Assembly: GCA_017417315.1 (NCBI GenBank)
Contig: JAFPZK010000016.1
Coordinates: 145,869 to 209,868 of the forward strand
Reading direction: 5' to 3'
From: Bacteroidales bacterium
Lineage (GTDB): Bacteria; Bacteroidota; Bacteroidia; Bacteroidales; UBA3824
Length of the DNA stretch: 64,000 bases
Below the pieces are notes generated by a model. That model was not told the origin of the DNA and did not search any database. It saw only the letters and a program-made list of their open reading frames with translations. Below are positions 53,971 to 63,587 of this stretch, piece by piece. The position numbers and the translations under genes are program-made. Each line of letters begins with the position of its first letter. The stretch's first letter is position 1.

Positions 53971-55134
53971 ATGAGAAAGAAAAGTTTTTATATCTCAGCC
54001 CTTTTTACGGCATTTTTATCTATGGCAGTTATTGTAGGATGTTCCGACGATGGTGGCAACGAGGTGGATGACACCAAGCAAAATCCTGACAACAATAACA
54101 ACAAAACCGAAGAAGACGCAGACAACTGGCTTTTGTCTGATACCGTAATGCACCCAGATGACTACTATCTGAAAGTCTCTGACGATTTTGATGTAGATGA
54201 GTTTGCCTTGGCTGGTGCTACCATCGAAACCGATGGTGATGAAGTAGAAGATGCCGATGCCGAACAACCCGAAAAGTTTGGTGCATCAAGTATCGACAGA
54301 TATAATTATTCTACCAGCGATTTGGATTGCATGGATGAGGACAACGAACACGGCTATCACCATTACGGATTTTTTACTGTTTCTGTAAAAAAACAATCTT
54401 CAAGATTTAAAATAACGTTGAAAAAGACTGGCGGTTTTAAACAAGGTGGAACAGCCTATCTCAAACTTGGACACTTGGCAGGCGACATCGTTGATCAAAT
54501 AACTTTCAAGAAAGGTACTACGTCGCTTAATTTATACTATTATCCCGATTTTGACTATGGCGTTGCAACAATCTATCCTATGATTATTAGCAAAGATAGT
54601 GATCGCACCCGCAGTTTTTCTAGTCCTATCACTATCTACACCGACCCTATGTACGAAGGCAATTACTGGCATAACGCAGTGTTTGGTTCATACAATGGCG
54701 TAGAGGTAAGATGTAATAAGAGTAGTAATTCAAGTCTCTCTGGTGGTAATCAATGTGTTGAATATGTAAAGCGTTTTGCCAACGAAATGTATGGACTTTC
54801 TTATTCAAGTTACGGAAATGCAAAAGATTGGTGGACTAACCGTACAATTCTCAAAAAGTTTTATGCTTACGAAAACGGCGGAAAAGAACCTCCGCGTCCG
54901 GGCGATATAATTGTTTTCAAAGGTGGAGATTATGGACACATTGGTGTTATAATGGAAGTTAACACCAATTATGTTAAAGTAGTACATCAAAATGGAGGTA
55001 ATGATTCATCTTGGGGGCCAATAGGTGCTCGCCTTGACCTTACAATTCGCAATGGTAGATATACCGTAGGAAAAATGTACCGAAACGGTTCTCGTATTCC
55101 CCTCGGCTGGTTACATCATAAAACAAGGTACTAA
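53971..55134 (+). CDS. CHAP-domain amidase, surface lipoprotein
   Basis: 387 residues. Lipobox VGC (Cys24) followed by SDDGGNEVDD. After an acidic linker (to about 105) and a beta domain (110-225) comes a CHAP domain with nucleophile Cys262 (GNQCVEYVKRFANEMYG), PRPGDIIVF, and His323 (YGHIGVIMEV). CHAP enzymes cut peptidoglycan stem peptides or glutathionyl-spermidine; as an outward-facing lipoprotein it could act on other cells' walls or on shed peptidoglycan. 22 bp behind the BspA-like gene. Confidence 0.9.
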   Translation: MRKKSFYISALFTAFLSMAVIVGCSDDGGNEVDDTKQNPDNNNNKTEEDADNWLLSDTVMHPDDYYLKVSDDFDVDEFALAGATIETDGDEVEDADAEQPEKFGASSIDRYNYSTSDLDCMDEDNEHGYHHYGFFTVSVKKQSSRFKITLKKTGGFKQGGTAYLKLGHLAGDIVDQITFKKGTTSLNLYYYPDFDYGVATIYPMIISKDSDRTRSFSSPITIYTDPMYEGNYWHNAVFGSYNGVEVRCNKSSNSSLSGGNQCVEYVKRFANEMYGLSYSSYGNAKDWWTNRTILKKFYAYENGGKEPPRPGDIIVFKGGDYGHIGVIMEVNTNYVKVVHQNGGNDSSWGPIGARLDLTIRNGRYTVGKMYRNGSRIPLGWLHHKTRY

Positions 55135-55226
55135 CCATGTTATAATCATTTAATTAACAACAGCAATCACGTTTTTTTTTGATATACGTGGTTGCTGTTT
55201 TTGTCAAACGAATAATGTGCATAATT

Positions 55227-57128
55227 ATGAAAAAGATATTATGGCTTTTGCTTCTTCCCGCAATGTTAATGGTTATATCGTGTGAGAGGGAAGATGATCC
55301 TGAACCCAACGACAATAACAATAATAACAACAATAACAACAATAATAAACCGTCGTATTCTGTTGATGACATTTACGATGAAAACTACAAACGCGATACT
55401 CCCAAGCCCGTTACCGACGACACAGCCGACCCAAAACTTGAACGTTTGCTCGAAGATATTCTAAGTAGCGTATTACACGAGGGCGAAGATTCACTTTCGT
55501 CGTTTTGTGCTGTAAAAGATTTGGAAATTATCGACGACGAAGATGTGGAAGAAAGCGAGGAAATACAAAAATTGAGAGAACAAGCCGAAGCTGGCGATGC
55601 AAAGGCGCAGTTTAATCTTGGCTTACGATACTACAATGGCACGGGTGTGCAACGCAACTATAAAACCGCTGTTGATTGGTATACCAAATCCGCAGAGCAA
55701 GGTTATAGTGGAGCACAGAATAATCTTGGAGTATGCTATGCACGTGGCAACGGTGTGGAGCAAAACTACGTTACCGCTTTTGAATGGTATACAAAAGCTG
55801 CCGAAGGAGGCAATCTACAAGCACCAAATAATCTTGGATGGCTATATTATAATGGCAATGGCGTTACCAAAAGTGCTGCTAACGCTTTCGATTGGTTTAG
55901 TCGTGCAGCAGCGTTAAACAATCTTGATGCAATAGGCAACGTTGGTTGGTGCTATTCTAATGGTATAGGTGTAACTGCCGACAAGAAAACTGCATACCAA
56001 TGGTTTTTAAAAGGAGCTGAACTTGGTGATGCCTATTGTCAAAATTCGGTCGGTAACTGCCTCCGTTACGGCAACGGTGTTACAAAAGACTATCAAAAGG
56101 CAGTTGAATGGTATACCAAGTCGGCTTATCAAGATAACGACAATGCGCAGTACAACCTTGGCGAATGTTATTACTCAGGTTACGGCGTTTCGCAAAATTA
56201 TAGTATGGCGGCAGAATGGTTTATCAAGTCTTCTGAGTTGGGTAACGCATCTGCAATTAACTATCTTGGCTATTGTTGCGAAACAGGTAGGGGAGTAAAA
56301 CAGAGTTTAACAGCAGCCCTAAAACTATACCAAAAAGCTGCCGATGCTGGAAACTCTTCTGCCCAATGTAATGTGGGTATTTTCTATTACGACGGTATTG
56401 GTGTTACTCGAGATTATTATGAAGCATTCAGTTGGTTTGAAAAAGCGGCAGAGCAGAACCTTGAACGTGCTTATTATTGGTTGGGACAATGCTACTACTA
56501 TGGCAACGGTACATCGCGTAATTATTCTGAAGCAATATCGTGTTTTAATAATTCGTCATCGCGTAGCGATTCGCAATATCTGCTTGGCGAATGTTATTAT
56601 TATGGTCGTGGTTGCAATAAGAATTATTCCACAGCAGTTAATTGGTTCCAAAAGTCTGCCGACCAAGGATACGCCTCGGCACAGTATGCATTAGGACTAT
56701 GTTATCAAAAAGGTTATGGCGTGTCGCAAGATTATAATAATGCCGCAAAATATTACCAATTAGCAGCCGAACAAGGTAATGTTGATGCACAGAATAACCT
56801 TGGTGTATGTTATCACAACGGCGAAGGCGTAACACAAAATTACAATACTGCTTTTCAATGGTATAAGAAGGCATCAATGCAAGGTGACCAATACGCACAA
56901 TGTAACTTAGGTACACTCTATTATTACGGTTACGGCGTAACGCAGAATTATTACACTGCCTTTGAATATTTTAAACGTTCTGCCGAAAAGGGAAATGCCC
57001 GTGCTCAATATATGCTCGGACAGTGTTACGAACTTGGCAATGGTGTTCAACAAAATGAATCCAAAGCTAAGGAATGGTACAAAAAAGCTGCCGACAATGG
57101 TTATGAAAAAGCTAAGGATAAAATCTAA
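55227..57128 (+). CDS. Sel1-repeat lipoprotein
   Basis: 633 residues from the ATG at 55227, which gives the lipoprotein signal MKKILWLLLLPAMLMVISC (Cys19); an upstream ATG at 55179 has no signal. The mature start has an Asn-run linker (13 Asn in 15 residues), then CAVKDLEIIDDEDVEES, close to the linker of the BspA-like protein two genes upstream. From about 130 to the end are 14 Sel1-type repeats of 35-36 residues (pattern AQxNLGxCYYxGxGVxxNYxxA). Sel1 solenoids bind proteins, so it may be the scaffold of this set. About 92 bp separate it from the CHAP gene. Confidence 0.92.
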   Translation: MKKILWLLLLPAMLMVISCEREDDPEPNDNNNNNNNNNNNKPSYSVDDIYDENYKRDTPKPVTDDTADPKLERLLEDILSSVLHEGEDSLSSFCAVKDLEIIDDEDVEESEEIQKLREQAEAGDAKAQFNLGLRYYNGTGVQRNYKTAVDWYTKSAEQGYSGAQNNLGVCYARGNGVEQNYVTAFEWYTKAAEGGNLQAPNNLGWLYYNGNGVTKSAANAFDWFSRAAALNNLDAIGNVGWCYSNGIGVTADKKTAYQWFLKGAELGDAYCQNSVGNCLRYGNGVTKDYQKAVEWYTKSAYQDNDNAQYNLGECYYSGYGVSQNYSMAAEWFIKSSELGNASAINYLGYCCETGRGVKQSLTAALKLYQKAADAGNSSAQCNVGIFYYDGIGVTRDYYEAFSWFEKAAEQNLERAYYWLGQCYYYGNGTSRNYSEAISCFNNSSSRSDSQYLLGECYYYGRGCNKNYSTAVNWFQKSADQGYASAQYALGLCYQKGYGVSQDYNNAAKYYQLAAEQGNVDAQNNLGVCYHNGEGVTQNYNTAFQWYKKASMQGDQYAQCNLGTLYYYGYGVTQNYYTAFEYFKRSAEKGNARAQYMLGQCYELGNGVQQNESKAKEWYKKAADNGYEKAKDKI

Positions 57129-57139
57129 AACTATTTGAA

Positions 57140-59926
57140 ATGTATTATAATTTACACAAAACGTTACTCGTTGCCATATTTATTGCTATCTGTTCAATAA
57201 CTTCGGCGCAGAAAAAGGAAGCATACGTGGAGTTAGACAACGAATCCGGAATAATGACCTTTTACTATGACTCTGATCGTTCTGATCGTGAGAATGAAAC
57301 GTATGATGTAAATGATTCATACGGATATGATGGCCCGCCATGGAGCGATTATAAAATTGCCGAAACTATAAAAACTGTGGTGTTTGACGAGACATTTGCC
57401 GCCTATACACCATATAATTGTCATCGATGGTTTTACGATTGTGGTTACCTTACGGAAATCAAAGGAATGGAAAACCTCAATACTGAAATGGTTACCGACA
57501 TGTCAGAAATGTTCCGTCATTGTATCAATCTTGAAACCATAGATTTGAGTCACTTTGATACGGGCAATGTGACTGATATGAGTTGGATGTTTTCTGACTG
57601 TTTTGTCGACAACCTTGATCTAAGCAGTTTTGACACCAAAAATGTTGAAAATATGGAACGTATGTTTTCTTCGGCATGTTATCTCGAAACACTTGATTTG
57701 TCTTCATTTAATACGAGTAAAGTAATACACATGATGTCAATGTTTGCGGGGTGTTCTTATTTAGAAAGTCTGGATTTGACCAGTTTCAATACCGAAAACG
57801 TAGAACATTTCGAAAATATGTTCGCAAATAGTTATTCGCTGAAAACTATTTATGTTGGTGATGAATGGTCTACAAAATCAGTTCTTCAATCTTATGATAT
57901 GTTCGCAGGTTGCGACCATCTTTATGGCGAAAAGGGTTCATCGGCATTCGAATTTGACATAACCGATGCGTCTTATGCAAAAATCGACGGTGGTGAAAAA
58001 TCGCCCGGTTTTTTTACATCTAAGGGTGGAAAGTCCTTTCCTGCTCCAGAGGCGTATAAGGTTATTGATCGCGAAACTGGCATTGTAACATTCTATTATG
58101 ACAAAAATCGTCCCGAAGGAGCAAGAATGCATCGTTTCTTTTCGGGCTGGTATTATAGAATCAATGGCGAAACTATAAACTTAGTTCCTGAAATTAAAAA
58201 AGCTGTGTTTGACCCGTCATTTGACGATTTCCATACCAGAGAATCAGACGGATGGTTTGAAAACTGTATTAATCTTGAAGTAATTGAAGGTATCGAGTTT
58301 TTGCATACCGAAAGAGATACCAGTATGCGAAGTATGTTTGAAAACTGCGAAAGTCTTTCAAATATCGACCTCAGCGGTTTTAATACCTCTAAGGTTATTT
58401 ATATGTTGCACATGTTTGATGGATGTAAAGCACTTAAAACTCTTAATATTAGTTCTTTCAATACGCAAAATGTTACACATATATATAGCATGTTTCGAGA
58501 ATGTTCCAATTTGGAGACTATTTATGTAGGGGACGAGTGGACAACAGAGTCTGTTATAAATAACAAACGTAAAGGGAATCTTTCTTCCGATATGTTTACT
58601 GGCTGTGAAAAACTTGTCGGTGGCAAGGGTACTATTTATAATTCGGAAATAGTAGACATGACTTATGCCCGTATTGATGAAGGAGAAGATAATCCGGGGT
58701 ATTTTTCAATATATGAAGCAAAACCTACAATTACATCAATATCGGTATCTACTTTGCCAAAAATCGAGTATATTAAAGGTGAAGAATTAGATCTTACCAG
58801 CGGCATAATTACAGTAACTTACGACGATGGTACAAATGAAACTGTCTCTATCTCCGAAGCCGTGATATCTGGCTATGATCCGCAAAAAGTTGGTGTTCAA
58901 AAAGTAAAAGTATTATTTTTAGAATTAGAAACAGAGTTTGAGGTTACAGTTGTTGAGTCTCATAAAGACAACGTAATAGTATCAATTGCCATTAATAAAT
59001 TACCAACCAAAATTGCTTACATTGTTGGCGATAAACTTGACCTGACAGGTGGATCAATATCTGTTGTCTACGATAATGGCGACACAGAAACAGTTAGTCT
59101 TGATAAAACCGAGGTTACAGGTTTTAAGCCTGAAACCATAGGTACTCAAAAATTGATTGTTTCATATCTTGATAAAGAAACCTCGTTTGAGGTTACAGTG
59201 TCAGATAATAGTACTTCAAAAACAGTGGTGTCTATCTCAGTTTCTGTTTTCCCAACAAAAACCGATTATGTTAAAGGTGAAGAATTAGATTTGTCGGATG
59301 GTTTTATCGAAATTAAATATAACGATAACACCACTGAAACAGTGGAACTTACCAAAACCCAAGTATCAGGCTTTGATTCAAATGTTTGTTCACGTCAATC
59401 TATTGCTGTTCATTATTTCGGAAAGACTACATGGTTTGATGTCGTAGTTAATCCTCCTGAGATTAAACAAATAAGTATAAATAGCTTACCAGCCAAAACT
59501 ACTTATTACAAGGGCGATGAACTTAATCTTGATGGTGGAAAAATTACAATTATTCTTAAAGATGGAAATATAGAATATGCCAATATTTCAGATGCTGAGA
59601 TTAGTGGATATAGTCCAAACAAAGTAGGACGTCAAGAAATAACTGTGTCATATTATGGGAAAAAAACAACTTTTGATGTGGTAGTAAAGGAAAAACAACG
59701 AACTCCTGTATCTTCCATCTTCTCCCAAAAAGATATAAACGTTTGGTCATATAACCACATTATATATATCGAAAACGCCGCCGATGCCGAATACAAAATC
59801 ATTGATACCAATGGTCGTTTAATAACAACGTCAAAAACAAAATCTTCCCACGAAGAAATCAAAATCAATAAATCAGGTGTATTGATTGTGATAATCGGAA
59901 ATCAAACATTTAAGGTAAATAATTAG
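57140..59926 (+). CDS. BspA-like / Ig-like secreted protein with sorting tail
   Basis: 928 residues, signal peptide ending ITSAQ. Two blocks of DUF285/BspA repeats (about 110-280 and 370-490) with MFxxCxxLxxIDLSxF and FNTxNVxxM units; then four Ig-like repeats of about 75 residues (530-850), each starting ISxxxLPxKxxYxKGDELxL, as in group-3 bacterial Ig domains. The last 70 residues (INVWSYNHIIYIENAADAEY ... TNGRLI ... GVLIVIIG) resemble a type IX secretion sorting domain. Probably a long surface adhesin. It starts 11 bp after the Sel1 gene and closes the run before a strong terminator. Confidence 0.88.
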   Translation: MYYNLHKTLLVAIFIAICSITSAQKKEAYVELDNESGIMTFYYDSDRSDRENETYDVNDSYGYDGPPWSDYKIAETIKTVVFDETFAAYTPYNCHRWFYDCGYLTEIKGMENLNTEMVTDMSEMFRHCINLETIDLSHFDTGNVTDMSWMFSDCFVDNLDLSSFDTKNVENMERMFSSACYLETLDLSSFNTSKVIHMMSMFAGCSYLESLDLTSFNTENVEHFENMFANSYSLKTIYVGDEWSTKSVLQSYDMFAGCDHLYGEKGSSAFEFDITDASYAKIDGGEKSPGFFTSKGGKSFPAPEAYKVIDRETGIVTFYYDKNRPEGARMHRFFSGWYYRINGETINLVPEIKKAVFDPSFDDFHTRESDGWFENCINLEVIEGIEFLHTERDTSMRSMFENCESLSNIDLSGFNTSKVIYMLHMFDGCKALKTLNISSFNTQNVTHIYSMFRECSNLETIYVGDEWTTESVINNKRKGNLSSDMFTGCEKLVGGKGTIYNSEIVDMTYARIDEGEDNPGYFSIYEAKPTITSISVSTLPKIEYIKGEELDLTSGIITVTYDDGTNETVSISEAVISGYDPQKVGVQKVKVLFLELETEFEVTVVESHKDNVIVSIAINKLPTKIAYIVGDKLDLTGGSISVVYDNGDTETVSLDKTEVTGFKPETIGTQKLIVSYLDKETSFEVTVSDNSTSKTVVSISVSVFPTKTDYVKGEELDLSDGFIEIKYNDNTTETVELTKTQVSGFDSNVCSRQSIAVHYFGKTTWFDVVVNPPEIKQISINSLPAKTTYYKGDELNLDGGKITIILKDGNIEYANISDAEISGYSPNKVGRQEITVSYYGKKTTFDVVVKEKQRTPVSSIFSQKDINVWSYNHIIYIENAADAEYKIIDTNGRLITTSKTKSSHEEIKINKSGVLIVIIGNQTFKVNN

Positions 59927-59939
59927 ATGAAATAAAAAA

Positions 59940-59970
59940 AAAACGGCTGTCTTCTTACGGCAGCCGTTTT
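59940..59970. terminator. bidirectional terminator
   Basis: AAAACGGCTG (59940-59949) pairs with CAGCCGTTTT (59961-59970), with A-run before and T-run after, between the convergent adhesin and SLATT-like genes. Confidence 0.9.
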
Positions 59971-59978
59971 TTTTATAA

Positions 59979-60935
59979 TTATTTTTTTGTCTTGCTTTGA
60001 ATAAGTTCGTCGATTTGCGCGTCGATGTTTGAAAGTTTGTTTTTGGTATTTACAAAGTCGTCAACGTCTTTTGAAATTATTTCCTCAACTCTCTCTACAA
60101 ACAAGCGGTCGTTTTTAGAAATTATGAGTTTCGGCTCAGGTTTCGGTTTGGGTTTTTCCTCAACCTTGTACGCGCCGGCGTTGGTGTAGAAGTCGCAAAT
60201 CTCGTTTTTGATTTTGCTGTAAATATTCTGCGACTCAAACATTTGCACGTATTCGTCCATAATTGCGTTGATGCGCTCGACAAAAGTTTTGTCTTTGGAC
60301 GAGATTTCTCCTTCAATTTTTTCAAAATCTTTTGTGCCTGATACAAAGTTTGCAATTTCGGTTTTGATTTCTTTGTATGAATTTCTAACGCCTGAATCGT
60401 CGCATTTTTCAGATAGTGCGTTGAGTTTTTCAAGCAGAAGTTTTGTGCGGGAAGACACCGCGTTTGTTTTCGGCTTTTCGGGAGCGGGCGCGGGTTTGTC
60501 AGAAATTTGCTCCGGCTTTTTTTCTTCCGGCTTGACGGGGACAATGTAAGGGTCAACACCGAATTTGTATTTGCAAATCTCGCTTTTGAGTTTTTCTGTT
60601 GCCTTGCGGTCTTTTATCCACTCGGCGTTGTACTGTTTGAGTTTGTCAATGCCCGAAACTACTATTACCGCCAAAGATAAAATTGCGCAGACAATTTTGT
60701 TAGAACACCATTTCGGTGCGCCTAACGAGTCTAAGTCGATGGTCAAAACCGTTACCGATAACGCGCTCAGAACAATGATTAAAACCTGACAAACGTTAAA
60801 GAATTTTTGCTTTTTTTGCGAACTTTTGCTGAAATAATTGCGCTGAGAGTTCCAACGCTGATTGATATAACTTTCAATATCGTATGCAGTTATATCTTTT
60901 TCGTTTTTTGGTCTCTCTGTTGTTTCTTGTGCCAT
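59979..60935 (-). CDS. SLATT/DUF4231-like two-helix membrane protein
   Basis: 318 residues. Two membrane helices (about 46-68 and 77-98) with preceding INQRWNSQRNYFSKSSQKKQ and following YNAEWIKDRKATEKLKSEIC, the layout of SLATT-type and DUF4231 domains. A Pro/Lys/Glu linker follows and then three related helical units (LLLEKLNALSEKC, FVERINAIMDEYVQMF, FVERVEEIISKDVDDF) which look like internal repeats. SLATT domains are proposed pore-forming effectors in nucleotide-based defence systems; here no SMODS, SLOG or reverse transcriptase partner is present, so a defence role is not supported. Confidence 0.7.
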   Translation of the reverse strand: MAQETTERPKNEKDITAYDIESYINQRWNSQRNYFSKSSQKKQKFFNVCQVLIIVLSALSVTVLTIDLDSLGAPKWCSNKIVCAILSLAVIVVSGIDKLKQYNAEWIKDRKATEKLKSEICKYKFGVDPYIVPVKPEEKKPEQISDKPAPAPEKPKTNAVSSRTKLLLEKLNALSEKCDDSGVRNSYKEIKTEIANFVSGTKDFEKIEGEISSKDKTFVERINAIMDEYVQMFESQNIYSKIKNEICDFYTNAGAYKVEEKPKPKPEPKLIISKNDRLFVERVEEIISKDVDDFVNTKNKLSNIDAQIDELIQSKTKK

Positions 60936-61030
60936 ATCTTTTAAAATTTTTTAATAATTTCACACGCCAAAAATAATATCTTTTTTGCATTTTTGCAAAC
61001 AAATATTTTTCTGTTAAGCGAAAAAAAGTG

Positions 61031-61038
61031 TATATTTG
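61031..61038 (+). promoter_or_regulatory. -7 promoter element of the M18 aminopeptidase gene
   Basis: TATATTTG, exact consensus, 21 bp upstream of the ATG at 61060. Confidence 0.6.
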
Positions 61039-61059
61039 CACTGATAAAAATTTTTAAAA

Positions 61060-62373
61060 ATGAAAAAAACACTTGATGAGGCACAGGAGTTTGCCAATGA
61101 TTTAATTGATTTTATATCTTACAGCCCTTCTACGTTTCATGTTGTAAGAAACATAAAAGCGGCTTTGTTGAGAAGAGGTTTTAAAGAACTTTTGCCGCAA
61201 GATGAGTGGCAAATCGAAAAAGAGGGAAAATATTTTGTCGCTCAAAACGATACGGCTTTGGCGGCTTTTGTTGTCGGAATGGGTCAGCCCGAAAAAGACG
61301 GATTCAGAGTTATTGCCGCTCATACCGATTCTCCGTCGCTGAAAATAAAACCAAACCCCGAAATCACTGTTTCTAACGCTTATATAAAACTTAACGTTGA
61401 AGTTTACGGCGGCGCAATCCTTAACACTTGGTTTGACCGTCCCCTTAGCGTTGCCGGACGTGTGGTTTTGAAGTCAAAAAACGTTTTCCAACCCGAAATA
61501 CGTCAGTTCAATTTTAAACGTCCGCTGTTGCAAATCCCGAATCTTGCAATTCATTTCAACAGAAAGGTTAACGACGGCGTTGCGATTAACGAGCAGAACG
61601 ATTTAACGCCCTTGTTAGCCTGCATAAAATCTCCGCTTGAAGGCGAAAACTATTTGGTAAACATTATCGCTCAGGAACTTAACGTTTCGCCTGACAGCAT
61701 TTTGGATTTTGACCTTTCGCTTTATGACACTCAGAAAGGTTGTCTTATCGGTGCTGACAACGAGTTTATTTCGTCGCCTAAACTTGACAACTTGTCGATG
61801 ATTCACGCCGGAATGGAAGGTCTTTTCACCTCGCCGAACATCAACGCCACGCAGGTTATGGTTTGTTACGACAACGAAGAGGTCGGCAGCAGAACGCGGC
61901 AAGGGGCGGCTTCACCGTTTTTGAAAAACATTTTGGAACGTGTAGTGGCAAAACTCGGCGGCGATAAAGAAGAATTTTTACGTGCCGTGGCTAATTCGTT
62001 TATGATTTCGGCTGATTGCGCACACGCTTTGCACCCGAATTTTGCGAATATGTCATGCCCGACAAACCGTCCGCTTTTGAATAAAGGACCCGTTTTGAAG
62101 TACAACGCCGACCAAAAATACTGTACGGACGCTTTTTCGGGTGCGGTTTTCTCCTCGCTTGCGGCTTTGGCAGGCTCGCCGTTGCAAAAATTCACTAACA
62201 GAAGCGACCTTGCGGGCGGCTCAACGCTCGGAAGTATTTCTACTTCGCAACTCGATTTCAGAAGCGTCGACGTCGGAACGCCGATTCTTGCAATGCACTC
62301 TATCAGAGAGTTAGGCGGCGTTTACGACCATTTTAACATCAAAAATATTTTCAAAACTTTTTATTCAGTATAA
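61060..62373 (+). CDS. apeB: M18 family aminopeptidase
   Basis: 437 residues, normal for the family. Zinc-site motifs: VIAAHTDSPSLKIKPNPE, WFDRPLSVAGRV, CYDNEEVGSRTRQGA with catalytic and metal Glu, SADCAHALHPNF, and AMHSIRELGG near the end. A cytoplasmic dizinc exopeptidase removing N-terminal acidic or neutral residues. Monocistronic with its own promoter. Confidence 0.95.
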   Translation: MKKTLDEAQEFANDLIDFISYSPSTFHVVRNIKAALLRRGFKELLPQDEWQIEKEGKYFVAQNDTALAAFVVGMGQPEKDGFRVIAAHTDSPSLKIKPNPEITVSNAYIKLNVEVYGGAILNTWFDRPLSVAGRVVLKSKNVFQPEIRQFNFKRPLLQIPNLAIHFNRKVNDGVAINEQNDLTPLLACIKSPLEGENYLVNIIAQELNVSPDSILDFDLSLYDTQKGCLIGADNEFISSPKLDNLSMIHAGMEGLFTSPNINATQVMVCYDNEEVGSRTRQGAASPFLKNILERVVAKLGGDKEEFLRAVANSFMISADCAHALHPNFANMSCPTNRPLLNKGPVLKYNADQKYCTDAFSGAVFSSLAALAGSPLQKFTNRSDLAGGSTLGSISTSQLDFRSVDVGTPILAMHSIRELGGVYDHFNIKNIFKTFYSV

Positions 62374-62461
62374 TTTTTTTGTAAAAAAACAGCAAAAAAA
62401 ACTTTTGGAATAAAAAAAAATTAGTAAATTGCAGCGTTTTTAATTGCAAAATTTTTATCAG

Positions 62462-63526
62462 ATGGAAATAAAAAACAACCGACTTGTAGGCGCAACTTTT
62501 GTTGAAGCCAATGCTTACAACAAAACCGCCGTTATGAAACCTGACGCTATAATAATCCATTATACGGCGGGAGCCAGCGGAAGTGCCACCGTGAAATTGT
62601 TTTCAGCAAAAACTTCTAAAACTTCGGCGCATTTTGTGGTTTCGGAAGACGGTACTATTACGCAAATGGTTGACCTTAACCGTAAAGCGTATCATGCCGG
62701 TACGAGCAGTTATAACGGCAGAAGTTCGTACAACAACTTTTCGATAGGTATAGAGATTTCTAATCCGGGCTATCTTCAAAAAATAGACGGCAAATATTAT
62801 ACTTGGTGGGAGGTTAAGAAGGACAAAAAGACGGCAACTCCTGCCGATAAAGTTTATGTAGGCAAACACCGCAACGCCGTTACGACGATGACTTATTGGT
62901 ATAAATATACCGACGAGCAGATAAAAGCGGTAAAAGAGTTGTGTCAGGCTATTTGTAAGGCTTACGACATAAAGGAAATTTTGGGACACGAGGAGATTGC
63001 TCCGGGCAGAAAATGCGATCCGGGTCCTGCTTTTCCGCTTGACGCATTACGTGCGGACATTGTTTCTAACACTAAAAAAGACCTCAATGTCAGCGAGTTG
63101 TTCAAAGATGCGGTAAAAGAATCGGCTTCAACGGCTCTGACGATAGGCAGGGTTAAAGTGAAACTGAATTTCCGTCAGTCGCCGAGTTCTAACGCGCCTT
63201 TGAAATCTTCGCCTATGCCGGCAGATACCTACGTTTATATAATAGGTACGGATTCTACGGGTGAGTGGGCTAACATTCTCTACGAAATGACCGGTTGGAT
63301 GGACAAGGAGTTTGTAGAGCAGAACAATACCGACGATAATTATGACGGCGAGTTGACGACCAATTCGGCGATGTTGTATAACGACCAGAAGAAATCCCGC
63401 CGTCTTGTCAGCGACTTAAAAGCCGGAACTAAATTCAATATTCTTGACCAACAGGAGAATATGTTTAGGATTCAAGCCGTAGTTGAAGGTTGGGCAAGTG
63501 CTAAGTATATTGCGAAGATTAGTTAA
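62462..63526 (+). CDS. N-acetylmuramoyl-L-alanine amidase with SH3-like C-terminus
   Basis: 354 residues from the ATG at 62462; an ATG at 62444 would add six residues. Amidase_2 domain about 20-200 with zinc ligands in IIHYTAGASG and GHEEIAPGRKCDPG and YHAGTSSYNG. The C-terminal 130 residues contain one or two SH3b-like units (KVKLNFRQSPSSNAPLKSS, GEWANILYEMTGWMDKEFV). There is no signal peptide, so it is either an AmpD-type recycling enzyme with an unusual extension, or an endolysin-like protein released by lysis or another route. Confidence 0.9.
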   Translation: MEIKNNRLVGATFVEANAYNKTAVMKPDAIIIHYTAGASGSATVKLFSAKTSKTSAHFVVSEDGTITQMVDLNRKAYHAGTSSYNGRSSYNNFSIGIEISNPGYLQKIDGKYYTWWEVKKDKKTATPADKVYVGKHRNAVTTMTYWYKYTDEQIKAVKELCQAICKAYDIKEILGHEEIAPGRKCDPGPAFPLDALRADIVSNTKKDLNVSELFKDAVKESASTALTIGRVKVKLNFRQSPSSNAPLKSSPMPADTYVYIIGTDSTGEWANILYEMTGWMDKEFVEQNNTDDNYDGELTTNSAMLYNDQKKSRRLVSDLKAGTKFNILDQQENMFRIQAVVEGWASAKYIAKIS

Positions 63527-63546
63527 TTTCCCTTTTTATCATAGCG

Positions 63547-63578
63547 AAATCCCGTATGAAAATACGGGATTTTTTTAT
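63547..63578 (+). terminator. terminator of the amidase gene
   Basis: AAATCCCGTAT (63547-63557) pairs with ATACGGGATTT (63562-63572), loop GAAA, followed by a T-run. Confidence 0.92.
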
Positions 63579-63587
63579 TTTTTAGAG

